64,000 nucleotides of DNA from Hoeflea prorocentri (lineage in GTDB: Bacteria > Pseudomonadota > Alphaproteobacteria > Rhizobiales > Rhizobiaceae), in the NCBI RefSeq assembly GCF_027944115.1, contig NZ_JAPJZI010000001.1:1674001-1738000 (forward strand). Direction: 5' to 3'. Of this stretch, positions 8,596-19,721 are shown piece after piece (within the stretch, counting starts at the first letter, position 1; every line of letters begins with the position of its first letter). The notes under the pieces were generated by a model. That model saw only the letters and a program-made list of their open reading frames with translations. It had not been told where the DNA came from and did no database searches. The position numbers and the translations under genes were made by a program.

Positions 8596-9482
8596 GGCAA
8601 TCCGGCCGCGCGGGCGCGCTCAAGTATCTTCTGTGCCTGCCGCAGATGTGGGCGATCGATCATCTGGCCGTCGAGGCTGAGAACACCGACATCGTCACCG
8701 GCTTCGTCGAAGAGTGAAACGATCTTGCGGGCGCGGGCCAGTGATTCCTGCGAAGGCGTGAAGACCCGGTTTATGATTTTCACCTGGGCCGGGTGAATGG
8801 CCATCTTGCCTGAGAAGCCGTCGCGCACCGCCGCGCGGCACTCCTGTTCGAGCCCCTCGGTGTCCCTGAAATCAGTAAAGACGGTGTCGATCGCATCAAC
8901 ACCAGCCGAAGCGGCGCCAAGGAGAGTAACCGTTCGGGCATAACGGAAGAGGTCCGTATACTGTCCGTTCTTGTCGCGGTTTGTTTGAACGCCGACATCC
9001 GCGGATAAATCCTCGCCGCCCCAGGAGAGCGAACGCAATCGCCGTGAAACCGATGTGTAGGTCCCGGCGTTCAGCGTTCCCCGGGCGGTTTCCGTAACAA
9101 GCGCGTGGATGCCCGTAACCCCCTCGTCGATTCCGGCTTCGGCCTCGTGAACGGCGATCATTGACGACAGTTTCTGTACGTCCGAGCCGTGTTCCGCCTT
9201 TGGCAGGAGAACCGCGTCCGGGCCAACGCTGACGATTTCCGCCAGGTCGTCCTCGGTCAGCCCGCTGCCAAGAGGATTGATGCGCACGACGAGCGATGGC
9301 TGAGGCGCTGCTCCGGATTCGCGTGCCTCGCTGATAAAAGCGCGTGTCATCTTGCGTGCCGTGGATTTTTGCGAAAGGGAGACAGAGTCCTCCAGATCGA
9401 TCAAAAGGCAATCGGCACCGCTGGAAAGAGACTTGTGGAGCTTGCGCTCCGAATCACCCGGTACAAAGAGATAGGACCGCAC
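8592..9482 (-). CDS. CitE-like CoA-ester lyase (HpcH/HpaI family)
   Basis: About 296 residues. The GTG at 9482 gives MRSYLFVPGDSERKL, the usual N-terminus of CitE-like lyases; a TTG six bases upstream would overlap the previous stop. Conserved elements include DLEDSV (metal/CoA region), RINPLGSGL, LLPKAE, GGEDLSADVG and GKMAIHPAQV. Such enzymes cleave or form malyl-, citramalyl- or methylmalyl-CoA. The preceding gene encodes a MaoC hydratase with only 2 bp between them, as in mesaconyl-CoA/methylmalyl-CoA gene pairs, so a hydratase-lyase sequence on a branched dicarboxylyl-CoA is plausible. Substrate not proven. Confidence 0.85.
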   Translation of the reverse strand: MRSYLFVPGDSERKLHKSLSSGADCLLIDLEDSVSLSQKSTARKMTRAFISEARESGAAPQPSLVVRINPLGSGLTEDDLAEIVSVGPDAVLLPKAEHGSDVQKLSSMIAVHEAEAGIDEGVTGIHALVTETARGTLNAGTYTSVSRRLRSLSWGGEDLSADVGVQTNRDKNGQYTDLFRYARTVTLLGAASAGVDAIDTVFTDFRDTEGLEQECRAAVRDGFSGKMAIHPAQVKIINRVFTPSQESLARARKIVSLFDEAGDDVGVLSLDGQMIDRPHLRQAQKILERARAAGLP

Positions 9483-9484
9483 GT

Positions 9485-9937
9485 TCAAGCCGCCTTTTTT
9501 CGCATCATTGCCTGCCGCTTGCAGCGCGCAACAAGGTCGCCATTTTGATTGTAGCCGCGATGCTCGAATTCAACGATGCCGCGATCTGCCTTGGATTTCG
9601 ATTCGCGAACGGAAAGCACTTCCGTTTCCACTCTCAAAGTGTCGCCGTGGAACATGGGATGGGGAAAGGTGACGTCCGTCATGCCCAGATTAGCTATGGT
9701 TGTCCCGACGGTGGTGTCGTTGACAGAAATTCCTATCAATAAACCAAGTGTAAACAACGAGTTGACCAGGGGTTTGCCCCATTCGGTCCGGGATGCAAAA
9801 TCAAAATCAATATGTAAAGGCTGAGGGTTGAGCGTCATGTTGGAGAACAACATATTATCGCTTTCCGTAATGGTCCGGCGCAGCTCATGCTGAAACACCT
9901 GACCTTGCGAAAATTCCTCGAGATAAAGTCCTGTCAT
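9485..9937 (-). CDS. MaoC family dehydratase
   Basis: 150 residues of a single hot-dog fold with the (R)-specific hydratase signature: YLEEFSQGQVFQHELRRTI, then ESDNMLFSNMTLNPQPLHIDFDFA, in which the D/N and H of the catalytic pair can be seen, and GDTLRVETEVLSVRESKS. It would hydrate an enoyl-CoA, feeding the CitE-like lyase whose gene follows almost without gap. A mesaconyl-CoA hydratase-like role is possible; the paa cluster elsewhere in the window also lacks a visible oxepin-CoA hydratase, but distance argues against a link. Confidence 0.86.
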   Translation of the reverse strand: MTGLYLEEFSQGQVFQHELRRTITESDNMLFSNMTLNPQPLHIDFDFASRTEWGKPLVNSLFTLGLLIGISVNDTTVGTTIANLGMTDVTFPHPMFHGDTLRVETEVLSVRESKSKADRGIVEFEHRGYNQNGDLVARCKRQAMMRKKAA

Positions 9938-10069
9938 TCGGTCCTCCGTTTGCGCGGCAAAATAGGCGAGGGCAGGTGCAGCCGCAAGCGGTTAACAGTT
10001 ATGGTGAACCGATCGTAAACCTTTTGTTCCTAGTGTCGGATCGACGAGAAGCGAATCCGGATAATTTTT

Positions 10070-11206
10070 ATGATCGTTCAGAAGTTTTTGCAGTGGTCCG
10101 AATCGGCAGGCGCCCGTGAAAGGGCACGCGCGGCAAATGCCTTGTCGCGTGCCTTTGTCCTGAGCGAGTTGTCGCTTGAGGAAACACGCGCGGCCGAGGC
10201 AGCGATGGCGCTTCTCCTTGACGACCCGTCGCCCATGGTCCGCCAGGCGATGGCAGAGGTTCTTGCCGCATCGGAAAAAGCGCCGCGCTCGGTCATTCAC
10301 AGTTTGGCAAAGGACCAGATCGATATTGCCGGCATTGTAGTTTGTTGCTCACCCTTGCTTGGCGACCAGGAACTTGTTGATCTGGCGGCGGATGGAAGAC
10401 CGGGTATCCAGAGCGCCATAGCCATTCGCCATGATCTGAGACAGGCGGTCTGTGCTGCGCTTGCCGAGGTTGCCGAACGTCCCGCCGTCGCCGATATGCT
10501 GGACAATCCGACGGCACGCATTGCAAAGGTTACGTTGCGTCGCATTACGGAACGATTTGGCGGTCATCCGGAAATACGCGCAAGGCTGCTTGATCGCTCC
10601 GATCTGCCGGGCGATGTGCGGCACTCGCTTATCCTCAAGGTTGGCAATGCGCTGGCCGAGTCCAGTTTCGTGGCGGGCATTGTCGGGCGAGGCCGGGTGG
10701 GGCGCATAACCGACGAAGCCTGTCAGGCGGCAACACTGCAATTGGCGGGAGCGGTTGACGGCAGGGAAATTCCGGCTCTGGTCGAACATCTGCGGCTTGA
10801 CGGCAAGCTGACACCGGCATTCTTGATGCATGCACTGTGCATCGGCAATATCGAGTTCTTCGCATCGGCCGTCGGTTCAATCGCCGGTGTTGATGACCAA
10901 AGGGTCAGGGCTATTCTCGTCGACGGTCGGCGCAATGCCATTCAGGCGCTTTATGCGTCGAGCGGATTGGACGCCATGACCTGTGAGGTCTTTGCAACCG
11001 CGACACTGCTTTGGCGTGATGCGACAAAGCAGGATGTCGCTCCGAACGCCTTGCGCATAACCGAGCAGTTGATCGACCACTATATGGAAAATGGTGAAAG
11101 CGGTCCGGTTGAAGAATTGCTTTTGCTTGTTGAACGGATGAACCTGGAGTTCCGCCGCAAAGCTGCAAAAGACTATGCAATGGCCATAGCGTGCGAGGCG
11201 GCCTGA
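10070..11206 (+). CDS. DUF2336 domain-containing protein
   Basis: 378 residues made almost wholly of alpha-helical HEAT-like repeats, matching the alphaproteobacterial DUF2336 family: the segment with LSRAFVLSELSLEETRAAEA, LLLDDPSPMVRQAMAEVLA and NPTARIAKVTLRRI. No signal peptide or membrane helix. Family members are scaffold- or regulator-like cytoplasmic proteins with no agreed function. The gene stands alone, convergent with parE, with 11 bp between the stops. Confidence 0.85.
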   Translation: MIVQKFLQWSESAGARERARAANALSRAFVLSELSLEETRAAEAAMALLLDDPSPMVRQAMAEVLAASEKAPRSVIHSLAKDQIDIAGIVVCCSPLLGDQELVDLAADGRPGIQSAIAIRHDLRQAVCAALAEVAERPAVADMLDNPTARIAKVTLRRITERFGGHPEIRARLLDRSDLPGDVRHSLILKVGNALAESSFVAGIVGRGRVGRITDEACQAATLQLAGAVDGREIPALVEHLRLDGKLTPAFLMHALCIGNIEFFASAVGSIAGVDDQRVRAILVDGRRNAIQALYASSGLDAMTCEVFATATLLWRDATKQDVAPNALRITEQLIDHYMENGESGPVEELLLLVERMNLEFRRKAAKDYAMAIACEAA

Positions 11207-11217
11207 GCGGCCAGCCG

Positions 11218-13293
11218 TCAGATATCGAGATCGTCGACGAATTCCGCGCGTTCCTGAATGAACTGGAAACGCGCTTCGGCCTTTGTACCCATCAGGTCAT
11301 CGACGGCTTTGCGGGTATCATCGGCGCTGATTTCGTCGATCTCCACCCTTAGGAGTGTGCGCTTGTCGGGGTGCATGGTCGTTTCCTTGAGCTGAGCCGG
11401 GAGCATTTCTCCAAGCCCTTTGAAACGGCCGATGTCTATTTTCCCCTTACCCTTGAATTCGCTTTCGAGGAGCTCTGCACGGTGCGCGTCGTCGCGGGCA
11501 TAGAGTGTCTTGCCGCCTTGTGTAATCCTGTAAAGCGGCGGCACAGCGAGGTAGAGATGTCCCTCGCGAATGAGGTCGGGCATTTCCTGGTAGAAGAATG
11601 TGATCAGCAGTGACGCAATGTGCGCGCCGTCTACATCGGCATCCGTCATGATGATAATACGGTCGTAGCGCAGATCCTGTTCGCGGTATTTCGCCCGCGT
11701 TCCGCAGCCCAGTGCCTGGACGATATCGGCAATCTGCTGGTTGGCGCCCAATTTGTCGCGGCCGGCGCTTGCGACATTCAGGATCTTGCCGCGCAGGGGC
11801 AGAATGGCCTGGTTTGCGCGGTTCCTTGCCTGTTTCGCCGAACCGCCGGCGGAATCGCCCTCAACAATGAACAGTTCGGCCCCTGCGGCGGTCCCTTGCG
11901 AACAGTCAGCCAGCTTGCCGGGCAGGCGAAGCTTTCTCACAGCGCTCTTGCGGTTGACTTCCTTTTCCTTGCGTCGGCGAACACGCTCGTCGGCCCGTTC
12001 CATGACCCAATCCAGCAGCTTTGCCGCTTCCTGGGGCGAGTCGGCCAGGAAATGGTCGAACGGGTCGCGCACTGCGTTTTCGACAATGCGCTGGGCCTCG
12101 ACGGTGGCGAGTTTGTCCTTGGTCTGACCAACGAATTCGGGCTCGCGTACAAAGACGGAGAGCATGCCGGCCATTGAAATCATCACATCGTCCGTGGTGA
12201 TGATGGAGGCGCGTTTGTTGCCGGTGAGTTCGGCATAGGCCTTGAGACCGCGCGTAAGCGCGAGCCTGAAGCCGGCTTCATGGGTTCCACCTTCAGGTGT
12301 CGGAACCGTATTGCAGTAGGAATTGACGAAAGCGTCGCCCGTATACCATGTCACCGCCCATTCGACGGTGCCGTGGCCGCCGGCTTTTTCCGAGCGGCCG
12401 AAAAAGATATCGCGGGTAACCTTGTGTTCCGGGCCGATGGATTCGTCTAGATAGTCCTTCAGGCCGCCGGGAAAATGAAAGACCGCCTTTGCCGGCGTTT
12501 CATCCTTTTCTCCGAGCAATGAGGGATCGCAGGACCAGCGGATTTCGACGCCGCCGAACAGATAGGCCTTTGACCTTGCCATCTTGAAGAGACGGGCCGG
12601 CTCAAACGCTGCGGACTTGCCGAAGATGTCCGCGTCGGGATGGAAGCGGACCTTGGTGCCGCGCCGGTTATGAACCTCTCCCAGATCCTCAAGCTTGCCC
12701 TTTGGGACACCGCGCGAGAAGGTCTGCCTGTACAGCCGGCGATTGCGCGCCACCTCAACCTCGAGATGGTCTGACAGTGCATTGACCACCGAAACACCGA
12801 CGCCGTGCAGGCCGCCGGACGTTTCATAGACCTTCGAGTCGAATTTGCCGCCGGCGTGAAGCGTGGTCATGATGACTTCCAGTGCCGACTTGTTCTTGAA
12901 CTTCGGATGCGGGTCGATCGGTATGCCGCGGCCATTGTCGGATACGCTCAAGAACCCGTCGGCATCGAGTTCGACCTCAATGACTTTCGCATGGCCTGCA
13001 ACAGCCTCGTCCATCGAATTGTCGATGACTTCGGCAAACAGGTGATGGAGCGCGCCGATATCCGTTCCGCCGATATACATACCCGGTCTGCGGCGAACGG
13101 GCTCCAGCCCTTCCAGGACTTCGATATCGGAGGCGGAATAACCTGCCTCAGCGTCATCTCTCACGGCTGCTTTGCGTTTTCCGGCAGGCGGCGTCTTTGG
13201 CGGGGCTGACGTGCTGCTGTCATCCTGCTCCGGTGACGGTGTGGCGCGGTCGGCCTTCAGGTCGGAAAATAGGTCTGTCTTGTCTTCCATCAA
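11218..13293 (-). CDS. parE: DNA topoisomerase IV subunit B
   Basis: 691 residues. ParE supplies the ATPase and part of the cleavage core of topoisomerase IV, which decatenates daughter chromosomes. Seen in order: a charged P/S-rich leader (residues 1-50), the GHKL ATPase (EVIDNSMDEA, DNGRGIPID, GGLHGVGVSVVNALS), the transducer, and the TOPRIM domain (EGDSAGGSAKQARN, PLRGKILNV, TDADVDGAHI), ending with the GyrB C-terminal part (RFKGLGEM). The SQGTAAGAEL form and the DADVDGAHI spacing fit ParE rather than GyrB. Start could be the first or second of two ATGs at 13293 and 13290. Confidence 0.96.
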   Translation of the reverse strand: MMEDKTDLFSDLKADRATPSPEQDDSSTSAPPKTPPAGKRKAAVRDDAEAGYSASDIEVLEGLEPVRRRPGMYIGGTDIGALHHLFAEVIDNSMDEAVAGHAKVIEVELDADGFLSVSDNGRGIPIDPHPKFKNKSALEVIMTTLHAGGKFDSKVYETSGGLHGVGVSVVNALSDHLEVEVARNRRLYRQTFSRGVPKGKLEDLGEVHNRRGTKVRFHPDADIFGKSAAFEPARLFKMARSKAYLFGGVEIRWSCDPSLLGEKDETPAKAVFHFPGGLKDYLDESIGPEHKVTRDIFFGRSEKAGGHGTVEWAVTWYTGDAFVNSYCNTVPTPEGGTHEAGFRLALTRGLKAYAELTGNKRASIITTDDVMISMAGMLSVFVREPEFVGQTKDKLATVEAQRIVENAVRDPFDHFLADSPQEAAKLLDWVMERADERVRRRKEKEVNRKSAVRKLRLPGKLADCSQGTAAGAELFIVEGDSAGGSAKQARNRANQAILPLRGKILNVASAGRDKLGANQQIADIVQALGCGTRAKYREQDLRYDRIIIMTDADVDGAHIASLLITFFYQEMPDLIREGHLYLAVPPLYRITQGGKTLYARDDAHRAELLESEFKGKGKIDIGRFKGLGEMLPAQLKETTMHPDKRTLLRVEIDEISADDTRKAVDDLMGTKAEARFQFIQERAEFVDDLDI

Positions 13294-13416
13294 ACGGGTA
13301 TTTCCCAGTTGATTCGCATCGTGCCGAGTCTGCCAGAGTGCGGCGCGCTTTGCGAGGCTTTGAAGGCCCGTGACGCCTATTAAACATCCTGAAAGCGGCT
13401 ATTTACGGCCATTTGT

Positions 13417-13458
13417 TAAAAGAAAAGCGCCCCGCGCGGTGTTTCCGGCCGGGGCGCT
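13417..13458 (-). terminator. Intrinsic terminator of gltA
   Basis: On the minus strand an 8-bp stem AGCGCCCC (13451-13458) / GGGGCGCT (13426-13433) with an internal GC-rich loop is followed by TTTCTTTT. It lies 35 bp beyond the gltA stop. Confidence 0.85.
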
Positions 13459-13492
13459 TGTCGTTTATGCACTTGTCCTGTTTCCGCGAGGC

Positions 13493-14785
13493 TTACGACC
13501 GGCTCGAGATCGGCACATAATCCCTGCTGGTTTCTCCGGTATAGAGCTGGCGGGGGCGGCCGATTTTCTGGTGCGGATCCTCGATCATTTCCTTCCACTG
13601 GGCGATCCAGCCAACCGTGCGGGCGAGGGCAAAAAGCACGGTGAACATGGTGGTTGGGAAGCCCAGCGCCTTAAGGGTGATTCCCGAGTAGAAATCGATA
13701 TTCGGATAAAGCTTCTTTTCGATGAAGTAGTCGTCGGTGAGCGCAATGCGCTCCAGCTCGATGGCGACATCGAGAAGCGGATCGTCCTTGATGCCGAGTT
13801 CGGCCAGCACTTCATGCGTGGTCTTCTGCATGATCTTGGCGCGCGGATCGTAGTTTTTATAGACGCGGTGTCCAAAGCCCATCAGGCGGAACGGATCGTC
13901 GCGGTCCTTGGCGCGAGCGATATATTCCGGAATGTGGTCCACTGATCCGATTTCGGCGAGCATGTTGAGCGCAGCCTCATTGGCGCCGCCATGGGCCGGT
14001 CCCCACAGGCAGGCGATGCCCGCGGCTATGCAGGCGAACGGGTTGGCGCCGGACGAGCCGGCGAGGCGAACGGTCGACGTCGAGGCGTTCTGCTCGTGAT
14101 CGGCGTGCAGGATGAAGATGCGATCCATCGCGCGGGCAAGGACAGGATTGACCTTGTACTCCTCACAGGGCACCGCAAAGCACATGTGCAGGAAGTTGGA
14201 CGCGTAATCGAGATCGTTCTTGGGATAAATAAAGGGCTGTCCGATGTGGTATTTATAGGCCATTGCCGCGATGGTCGGCATCTTAGCGATCATGCGCAGG
14301 CTGGCGACCATGCGCTGATGCGGGTCCGTGATATCGGTCGAATCGTGATAAAATGCGGACAAGGCGCCAACAACACCGCACATGATGGCCATGGGATGCG
14401 CGTCACGGCGGAAGCCGGTGAAAAACCGCGACATCTGTTCATGGATCATTGTGTGGCGCGTAACCCTGTAGTCGAAGTCCGCCTTTTGCGCCTTGTTGGG
14501 AAGCTCGCCGTACAAAAGCAGGTAACAGACCTCAAGGAAGTCGCCGTGCTCGGCCAGCTGGTCGATAGGGTAGCCGCGATGAAGAAGGATGCCTTCGTCA
14601 CCATCGATATAAGTGATCTTGGATTCGCATGAGGCAGTCGAGGTAAAGCCCGGGTCATAGGTGAAAGCGCCGGTTTCCTTGTAAAGGCTGGCGATATCGA
14701 CAACGTGTGGACCAACCGATCCGCCGCGTACCTGCAGTTCGATGTCATTGCCATCGACAGAGAGCTTTGCCTTCGATTCTGTCAT
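13493..14785 (-). CDS. gltA: Citrate synthase
   Basis: 430 residues; condenses acetyl-CoA with oxaloacetate at the entry to the TCA cycle. Type II, hexameric-type citrate synthase features: [20 protein letters not shown], the substrate His in [23 protein letters not shown], and the catalytic [13 protein letters not shown]. The ATG at 14785 is chosen since GGGGA lies 6 nt upstream and MTESKAKL is the usual start; an ATG seven codons upstream has no good ribosome site. A strong terminator follows. Confidence 0.97.
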   Translation of the reverse strand: MTESKAKLSVDGNDIELQVRGGSVGPHVVDIASLYKETGAFTYDPGFTSTASCESKITYIDGDEGILLHRGYPIDQLAEHGDFLEVCYLLLYGELPNKAQKADFDYRVTRHTMIHEQMSRFFTGFRRDAHPMAIMCGVVGALSAFYHDSTDITDPHQRMVASLRMIAKMPTIAAMAYKYHIGQPFIYPKNDLDYASNFLHMCFAVPCEEYKVNPVLARAMDRIFILHADHEQNASTSTVRLAGSSGANPFACIAAGIACLWGPAHGGANEAALNMLAEIGSVDHIPEYIARAKDRDDPFRLMGFGHRVYKNYDPRAKIMQKTTHEVLAELGIKDDPLLDVAIELERIALTDDYFIEKKLYPNIDFYSGITLKALGFPTTMFTVLFALARTVGWIAQWKEMIEDPHQKIGRPRQLYTGETSRDYVPISSRS

Positions 14786-15126
14786 GTTGGTCCCCTTTTT
14801 CTTCATTCAGACTGCGACCCGGGAGGTCCCCATACGCCAAACCGGAGTGGGCGTGCGCAGTTGCTAGCCGATTTCACGCGCGCTGCCAAGCTCTGGCCCG
14901 GTGTTATTGTGCGATGCAACGTTGCCGAAAAAGCAAACGATACCAACGGGCAGGCAGTATTGGCTGCTGCACCACAATAGATGAACCCGGCTTATGCGCC
15001 GGGCATTGTAGGATAAGTTCCGTTGTTTCTTCCGCATGAGCTGATGGGCCGAAAGAACCAATCCAAACCGCCTGTGGATGGGTAGATACCGCACTGCACA
15101 GTCAATTTCCAGAGGCTTGCCGGCGG
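14786..15126. other. Non-coding interval between gltX and gltA
   Basis: 341 bp holding the gltA leader and whatever ends gltX (both on the minus strand). The one structure I can see is a short inverted repeat CCCGGC (14986-14991) / GCCGGG (14998-15003), without a U-tract. No gene recognised. Confidence 0.45.
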
Positions 15127-16548
15127 TCAGGCCAGTTGATCCTTTATTCGCCCCAATGCCTCATCCCGCCCAAGTACGGCTATGACATCGAATACGCCAG
15201 GAGACGTTGTGCGCCCGGTCAGAGCTGCGCGAAGCGGCTGGGCGACCTTTCCGAGCTTCAGTTCCTCGGCATCGGCAAAGTCACGAATGACCGTTTCCAG
15301 TGTCTCCAACCGCCAATCGCCGGCCGTCTCCAGCAGCGGCAAAAGCTTGCTTAACGTATCGCGGCCGCCCTCGGACAGTATCTTTTCCGCCTTGTCTTCA
15401 TTGTTCAAGGGCCTTTCGGCGAAGAGAAAGCGAGCACCGTCGGCAAGATCCGACAGGGTGCGGGCGCGTTCCTTCAAGCCCGGCATCGCTTCCCTTAGCT
15501 GCCTGACCTTTTCATCGGATTTACGAGCTTCGAAATAGTCTCCGCCTTCCATGTGGGGGAAGAACGCACACAATGCTTCCGTCAAGGTGTCGTCGTCGCC
15601 ATTTCGTATGTAGTGGCCGTTTATCGCTTCGAGTTTCTTGACGTCGAACCGGGCGGCGCCCTTGTTGACATCGGCGATGTCGAACCATTCGATCATCTGT
15701 TCCATTGAAATGATCTCGTCGTCGCCATGGCTCCATCCAAGGCGTACCAGATAGTTGCACAGTGCTTCTGGCAGATAGCCCATGGCGCGGTAGGCCTCGG
15801 CGCCCAAGGCTCCGTGGCGCTTAGAGAGTTTGCCTCCGTCCGGGCCGTGGATCAGCGGAATATGTGCCATTGTCGGAACCGGCCATTTCATCGCATGATA
15901 GATAACCGTCTGGCGGGCGGCGTTGGTCAGGTGGTCGTCGCCGCGAATGATATCAGTCACACCCATGTCATGATCGTCGACAACGACAGCAAGCATGTAT
16001 GTGGGGTTGCCGTCAGAGCGCAGGATGATGAAATCGTCCAGATCGCCATTCGGGAACGACACATCGCCTTGCACGCGATCAGCAACGACCGTCACGCCGT
16101 CGCGCGACGCCTTGATGCGGATTGCCGGTTTCACGCCGGATGGTGCCTCGGAGGGGTCGCGGTCGCGCCAGCGACCATCATAGCGCGGAGGGCGGCCTTC
16201 GGCACGAGCCTTTTCACGCATCGCCTCGAGCTCTTTCGGCGTCGCATAGCAATAATAGGCATTGCCCGATTTCACGAGTTCCTCGGCGATCGCACGGTGT
16301 CTGTCGACGCGTGCATATTGTGAGATAGGTTCTCCATCCCAGGAAAGTCCCAGCCATTGGAGACCGTCCAGTATTGCTTCGACGGCCTCATCGGAGTGGC
16401 GGCTACGGTCAGTATCTTCAATGCGCAGCAGCATCTTGCCGCCACGGTTCTTAGCATAAAGCCAATTGAACAATGCGGTCCGCGCGCCGCCGATGTGGAG
16501 AAAGCCGGTCGGGGAGGGGGCAAAACGGGTTATGACGTCTCCGGACAT
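15127..16548 (-). CDS. gltX: Glutamyl-tRNA synthetase
   Basis: 473 residues; class I synthetase charging tRNA-Glu (in alphaproteobacteria often also tRNA-Gln for later amidation). It shows the HIGH-type motif in [30 protein letters not shown], and the KMSKS-type motif KLSKRHGA. The start at 16548 gives [15 protein letters not shown] with AAGGA just upstream; the open frame extends further but without sense. The divergent comEC starts 144 bp away. Confidence 0.96.
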   Translation of the reverse strand: MSGDVITRFAPSPTGFLHIGGARTALFNWLYAKNRGGKMLLRIEDTDRSRHSDEAVEAILDGLQWLGLSWDGEPISQYARVDRHRAIAEELVKSGNAYYCYATPKELEAMREKARAEGRPPRYDGRWRDRDPSEAPSGVKPAIRIKASRDGVTVVADRVQGDVSFPNGDLDDFIILRSDGNPTYMLAVVVDDHDMGVTDIIRGDDHLTNAARQTVIYHAMKWPVPTMAHIPLIHGPDGGKLSKRHGALGAEAYRAMGYLPEALCNYLVRLGWSHGDDEIISMEQMIEWFDIADVNKGAARFDVKKLEAINGHYIRNGDDDTLTEALCAFFPHMEGGDYFEARKSDEKVRQLREAMPGLKERARTLSDLADGARFLFAERPLNNEDKAEKILSEGGRDTLSKLLPLLETAGDWRLETLETVIRDFADAEELKLGKVAQPLRAALTGRTTSPGVFDVIAVLGRDEALGRIKDQLA

Positions 16549-16692
16549 GGAGTTTCCTTGGGTTTTCGATTTGTCTGGAACTTGGCGGGTCATGTAACAC
16601 ACAACCTGAAGAGTGCAAGGTGCGCAGGGTGCTTTGCGGTCAGGCAAGCAAAATGTAGGATCAAAGGCCGGTACGGGACTGACGAAAGCTCC

Positions 16693-19008
16693 ATGAACAG
16701 CTCAGATCGGGTCAAAGACGGGCGGTCCGCCGAAAGGCTCGCTGCTCCTGATGCGCATGACAGGGCGCCGACTTCACGGGAGGGAGCCAGGCCCGGATCT
16801 TTCACGTCCATATGGCGCACCTTGATTGACGCTTTGCGTAAGGAAGCCGGTCCGGGCCAGGCGATGCTTTGGCTTCCGGTTTCCATGGCCCTTGGTGCCG
16901 CGACCTGGTTTGTCTTGCCGGAAAGACCAGCCATTCTTCCTGTTGCGGTTGCCCTCGGGTGCTGCATGATCGTTCTCGCAGTCTCGGATCGTGAGTGGCT
17001 TCGCAAGTCTGGTTTGCTGGTCGCGGGTTTTGTTTTAGCGATGCTTGCCGCCGATTTTGAGACAAGGCAGCTGAACACGACCCTCTTGGATGGAGAGGTG
17101 ACGACAAATATCGTCGGGACGGTCGTCGCCCGTGACGTCGACCATGCAGGTCGTTTACGCTATACGATCAAGGTCGATCGCAGTTTTGATCCACAACTGC
17201 GACGGCCGCCCGAGACCGTCCGTCTTGTCGCCAGGGCCAACCATGAACCGGTGGAAATCGGCGGCGGCGTTTCGGGGTTGGTGCGCCTGCGACCGCCTTC
17301 GGGACCAGCCCTGCCGGGCAGTTTCGACTTTACCTACAACTCCTTTTTCAACGGTATCGGCGCCAACGGGTTTTTCCTTGGCAAACCCGATACGACGTAT
17401 GTGCCGGATGCAAGCGGTCGCGGTTGGTTCGAAGAAGGTGGGCTGACACTTCAACGCCTGCGTCAAAAGATCAGCGAACGGGTCAAAGAGGTGCTGCCCG
17501 GAGAGGCGGGCGGCTTTGCGGCCGCGTTGACGGTTGCGGACCGTCGTTCGATGAGCCCGGATACGGTGGATGCCCTGCGGCAGAGCGGGCTTGCCCATGT
17601 GCTGGCGATTTCCGGCCTGCACATGGCGCTTGTGGCAGGCACATTCTTCTTGCTTGTGCGCGCCTGTTTCAGCGTTTTTCCCACGATCGTGCAGGCAGTT
17701 CCAACGAAGAAGTATGCGGCGGTCGGAGCCTTGGCCATCGCCACGCTCTATCTTTCCATCTCCGGAGCAAGCGTTTCGACGCAACGGGCCTGGATCATGC
17801 TGGTCATCATGCTGATCGCCGTGCTCGCGGACAGACAGGCGCTGACGATGCGCAATGTCGCCATTGCCGCAATGATTATCATCGTCATAACGCCCTCCGC
17901 CGTTCTCGGGCCGGGCTTTCAAATGTCGTTTGCCGCAACTGCGGCACTAATTGCGACTTATGCGCTGTGGAATAAACCCCGGCCCGGAACAGGGCGTGCT
18001 GAGGCCGGGTGGCTGGGCACCCCGGCACGCGTTCTGTTTGTCTTTTTCCTTGGGCTGGCGGTTACGTCACTCGTTGCAGGTCTCGCCACGGCGCCGTTTG
18101 CCATCCATCACTTCCATCGGATTGCGGCATACGGGCTTCTGGCCAATCTGGCCGCCATGCCGATTGTCACCTTTATTGTGATGCCGGCGGGGATGTTTGC
18201 CGTCCTGCTCATGCCATTGGGTCTCGAAAAATGGCCGTTGATCGTGATGGGAGGGGGGCTTGATGCAGTGATAGCCATCGCCCGTTATGTTCGTGACATC
18301 GGCGGTGCGGTTGTCGTTGGTCAGATAAGCCCGTGGATAACACTTGTTGCGGTCGCCGGCCTGCTGATCTTTGTGTTGAGCAGGACCCGGTTGAGGATCG
18401 TAGGGCTGGCGCTGCTCCTGCTCGCTGGAGCCGCCATGACGATACCACGCACGTGGCCTGACATTCTGATTGCCGAGGACGGCAGGTTGGTTGCACTTGT
18501 CAATAAAGGCGGCTTGGCCACAAACCGCAAAAGACCACCCCGATTCATCTTTGAGCAATGGCAGACGGGGCTCAAACGAACCCGACATGATACGCCCCTC
18601 GATATCGCTGGCGGGATAAATGACCTTGGATCCGCATTGGAAGCCTCAGCTGCGAGGACTGATCACATGCAGTGTGCGGCAAAAACTTTCTGTGTCGGCG
18701 TGTCGGGCAGTGGGACGAAACTGGCTCTGGTTGAGGATTTATCCTATCTCGGCGCTGCCTGTGACGAGGCAGATATCGTCGTGACCGCGGCATCGATTGC
18801 GATGGAGCGGTGTTATTCCGGAGCCCTGCTGATTACAGGCCGCATGCTGCGCCAAAGCGGCGCTTTGGCCATCTGGACGAAAACGAACGGCAATCAGCCG
18901 AAAATACGTTCGGCAGTTGCCAGTGTTGACCGAGCCTGGACGCGCCATCGCGCCTATAACTGGCGCAATGACAGCTTCTACAAGATCACACCGTCATGGC
19001 GTCAGTGA
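16693..19008 (+). CDS. comEC: ComEC/Rec2 family membrane protein
   Basis: 771 residues. Family members form the inner-membrane channel for single-stranded DNA in natural transformation; in rhizobia the role is untested. After a polar leader (about 50 residues) come membrane helices, a DUF4131 beta-rich domain ([20 protein letters not shown]), then the Competence domain with [51 protein letters not shown] and [17 protein letters not shown]. The C-terminal part after residue ~590 is short and lacks a recognisable HxHxDH metallo-lactamase motif. ATG at 16693 chosen because the upstream frame overlaps divergent gltX. Tail overlaps lexA by 7 bp. Confidence 0.93.
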   Translation: MNSSDRVKDGRSAERLAAPDAHDRAPTSREGARPGSFTSIWRTLIDALRKEAGPGQAMLWLPVSMALGAATWFVLPERPAILPVAVALGCCMIVLAVSDREWLRKSGLLVAGFVLAMLAADFETRQLNTTLLDGEVTTNIVGTVVARDVDHAGRLRYTIKVDRSFDPQLRRPPETVRLVARANHEPVEIGGGVSGLVRLRPPSGPALPGSFDFTYNSFFNGIGANGFFLGKPDTTYVPDASGRGWFEEGGLTLQRLRQKISERVKEVLPGEAGGFAAALTVADRRSMSPDTVDALRQSGLAHVLAISGLHMALVAGTFFLLVRACFSVFPTIVQAVPTKKYAAVGALAIATLYLSISGASVSTQRAWIMLVIMLIAVLADRQALTMRNVAIAAMIIIVITPSAVLGPGFQMSFAATAALIATYALWNKPRPGTGRAEAGWLGTPARVLFVFFLGLAVTSLVAGLATAPFAIHHFHRIAAYGLLANLAAMPIVTFIVMPAGMFAVLLMPLGLEKWPLIVMGGGLDAVIAIARYVRDIGGAVVVGQISPWITLVAVAGLLIFVLSRTRLRIVGLALLLLAGAAMTIPRTWPDILIAEDGRLVALVNKGGLATNRKRPPRFIFEQWQTGLKRTRHDTPLDIAGGINDLGSALEASAARTDHMQCAAKTFCVGVSGSGTKLALVEDLSYLGAACDEADIVVTAASIAMERCYSGALLITGRMLRQSGALAIWTKTNGNQPKIRSAVASVDRAWTRHRAYNWRNDSFYKITPSWRQ

Positions 19009-19721
19009 TAGCGCCTGATCAGCCCCACCAGCTTGCCTTGGATCTTCACCTGATCCGGGCCGAAAATCCGAGTCTCATAGGATGGGTTTGCTGCTTCCAG
19101 GGCAATTGAGGCGCCCTTTCTGCGGAACCGCTTCAAGGTTGCTTCCTCGTCATCGACAAGCGCGACAACGATTTCACCCGGATTGGCTGTGGAGGCGTTT
19201 TTGATGACCACAGTATCGCCGTCAAAAATGCCGGCTTCGATCATTGAATCGCCCTTTACCTCAAGCGCGTAATGTTCACCGCCGGACAGCATCTCCGGGG
19301 GGACGCTGATATTGTGCGTATTGTTCTGGATGGCCGATATGGGCACACCGGCGGCGATCCGGCCCATAACGGGTACGCTCACCGCAGCCTGCGTATCATC
19401 ATTGTCCTGAACCGGAAGCGGTGTGGGTTCAGGCGCGGGTTTACCCAGGCTGCCTTCGATAACGCTTGGCGAGAACCCCTTGCGTTGCTGGCCGGCCGGA
19501 ATCATCGTCTCGGGAAGGCGCAAGACTTCAAGAGCGCGGGCCCGGTTTGGCAGCCTTCGGATGAACCCACGTTCCTCCAAGGCGGTAATCAGGCGATGAA
19601 TGCCTGATTTTGAGGCAAGATCAAGCGCTTCCTTCATCTCGTCGAAGGACGGCGGGATGCCCGTCTCCTTCATACGCTCATGAATATAAAGCAGCAGCTC
19701 ATGTTGTTTTCGCGTCAGCAT
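19002..19721 (-). CDS. lexA: SOS repressor LexA
   Basis: 239 residues. N-terminal winged helix ([37 protein letters not shown]) binds operator DNA; the C-terminal S24-type self-cleaving domain has the Ala124-Gly125 cleavage site in RIAAGVP, nucleophile Ser159 in KGDSMIEAG and Lys197 in EATLKRF. Cleavage on RecA-ssDNA filaments induces the SOS response. The start at 19721 is the known LexA N-terminus. A direct-repeat LexA box lies 47 bp upstream, so it represses itself. Convergent with comEC, tails overlapping. Confidence 0.97.
   Translation of the reverse strand: MLTRKQHELLLYIHERMKETGIPPSFDEMKEALDLASKSGIHRLITALEERGFIRRLPNRARALEVLRLPETMIPAGQQRKGFSPSVIEGSLGKPAPEPTPLPVQDNDDTQAAVSVPVMGRIAAGVPISAIQNNTHNISVPPEMLSGGEHYALEVKGDSMIEAGIFDGDTVVIKNASTANPGEIVVALVDDEEATLKRFRRKGASIALEAANPSYETRIFGPDQVKIQGKLVGLIRRYH

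Noticed and set aside
14986-15003. Small inverted repeat as a gltX terminator
   Set aside because: Six-bp stem, no U-tract and over 120 bp from the stop: too weak to call.
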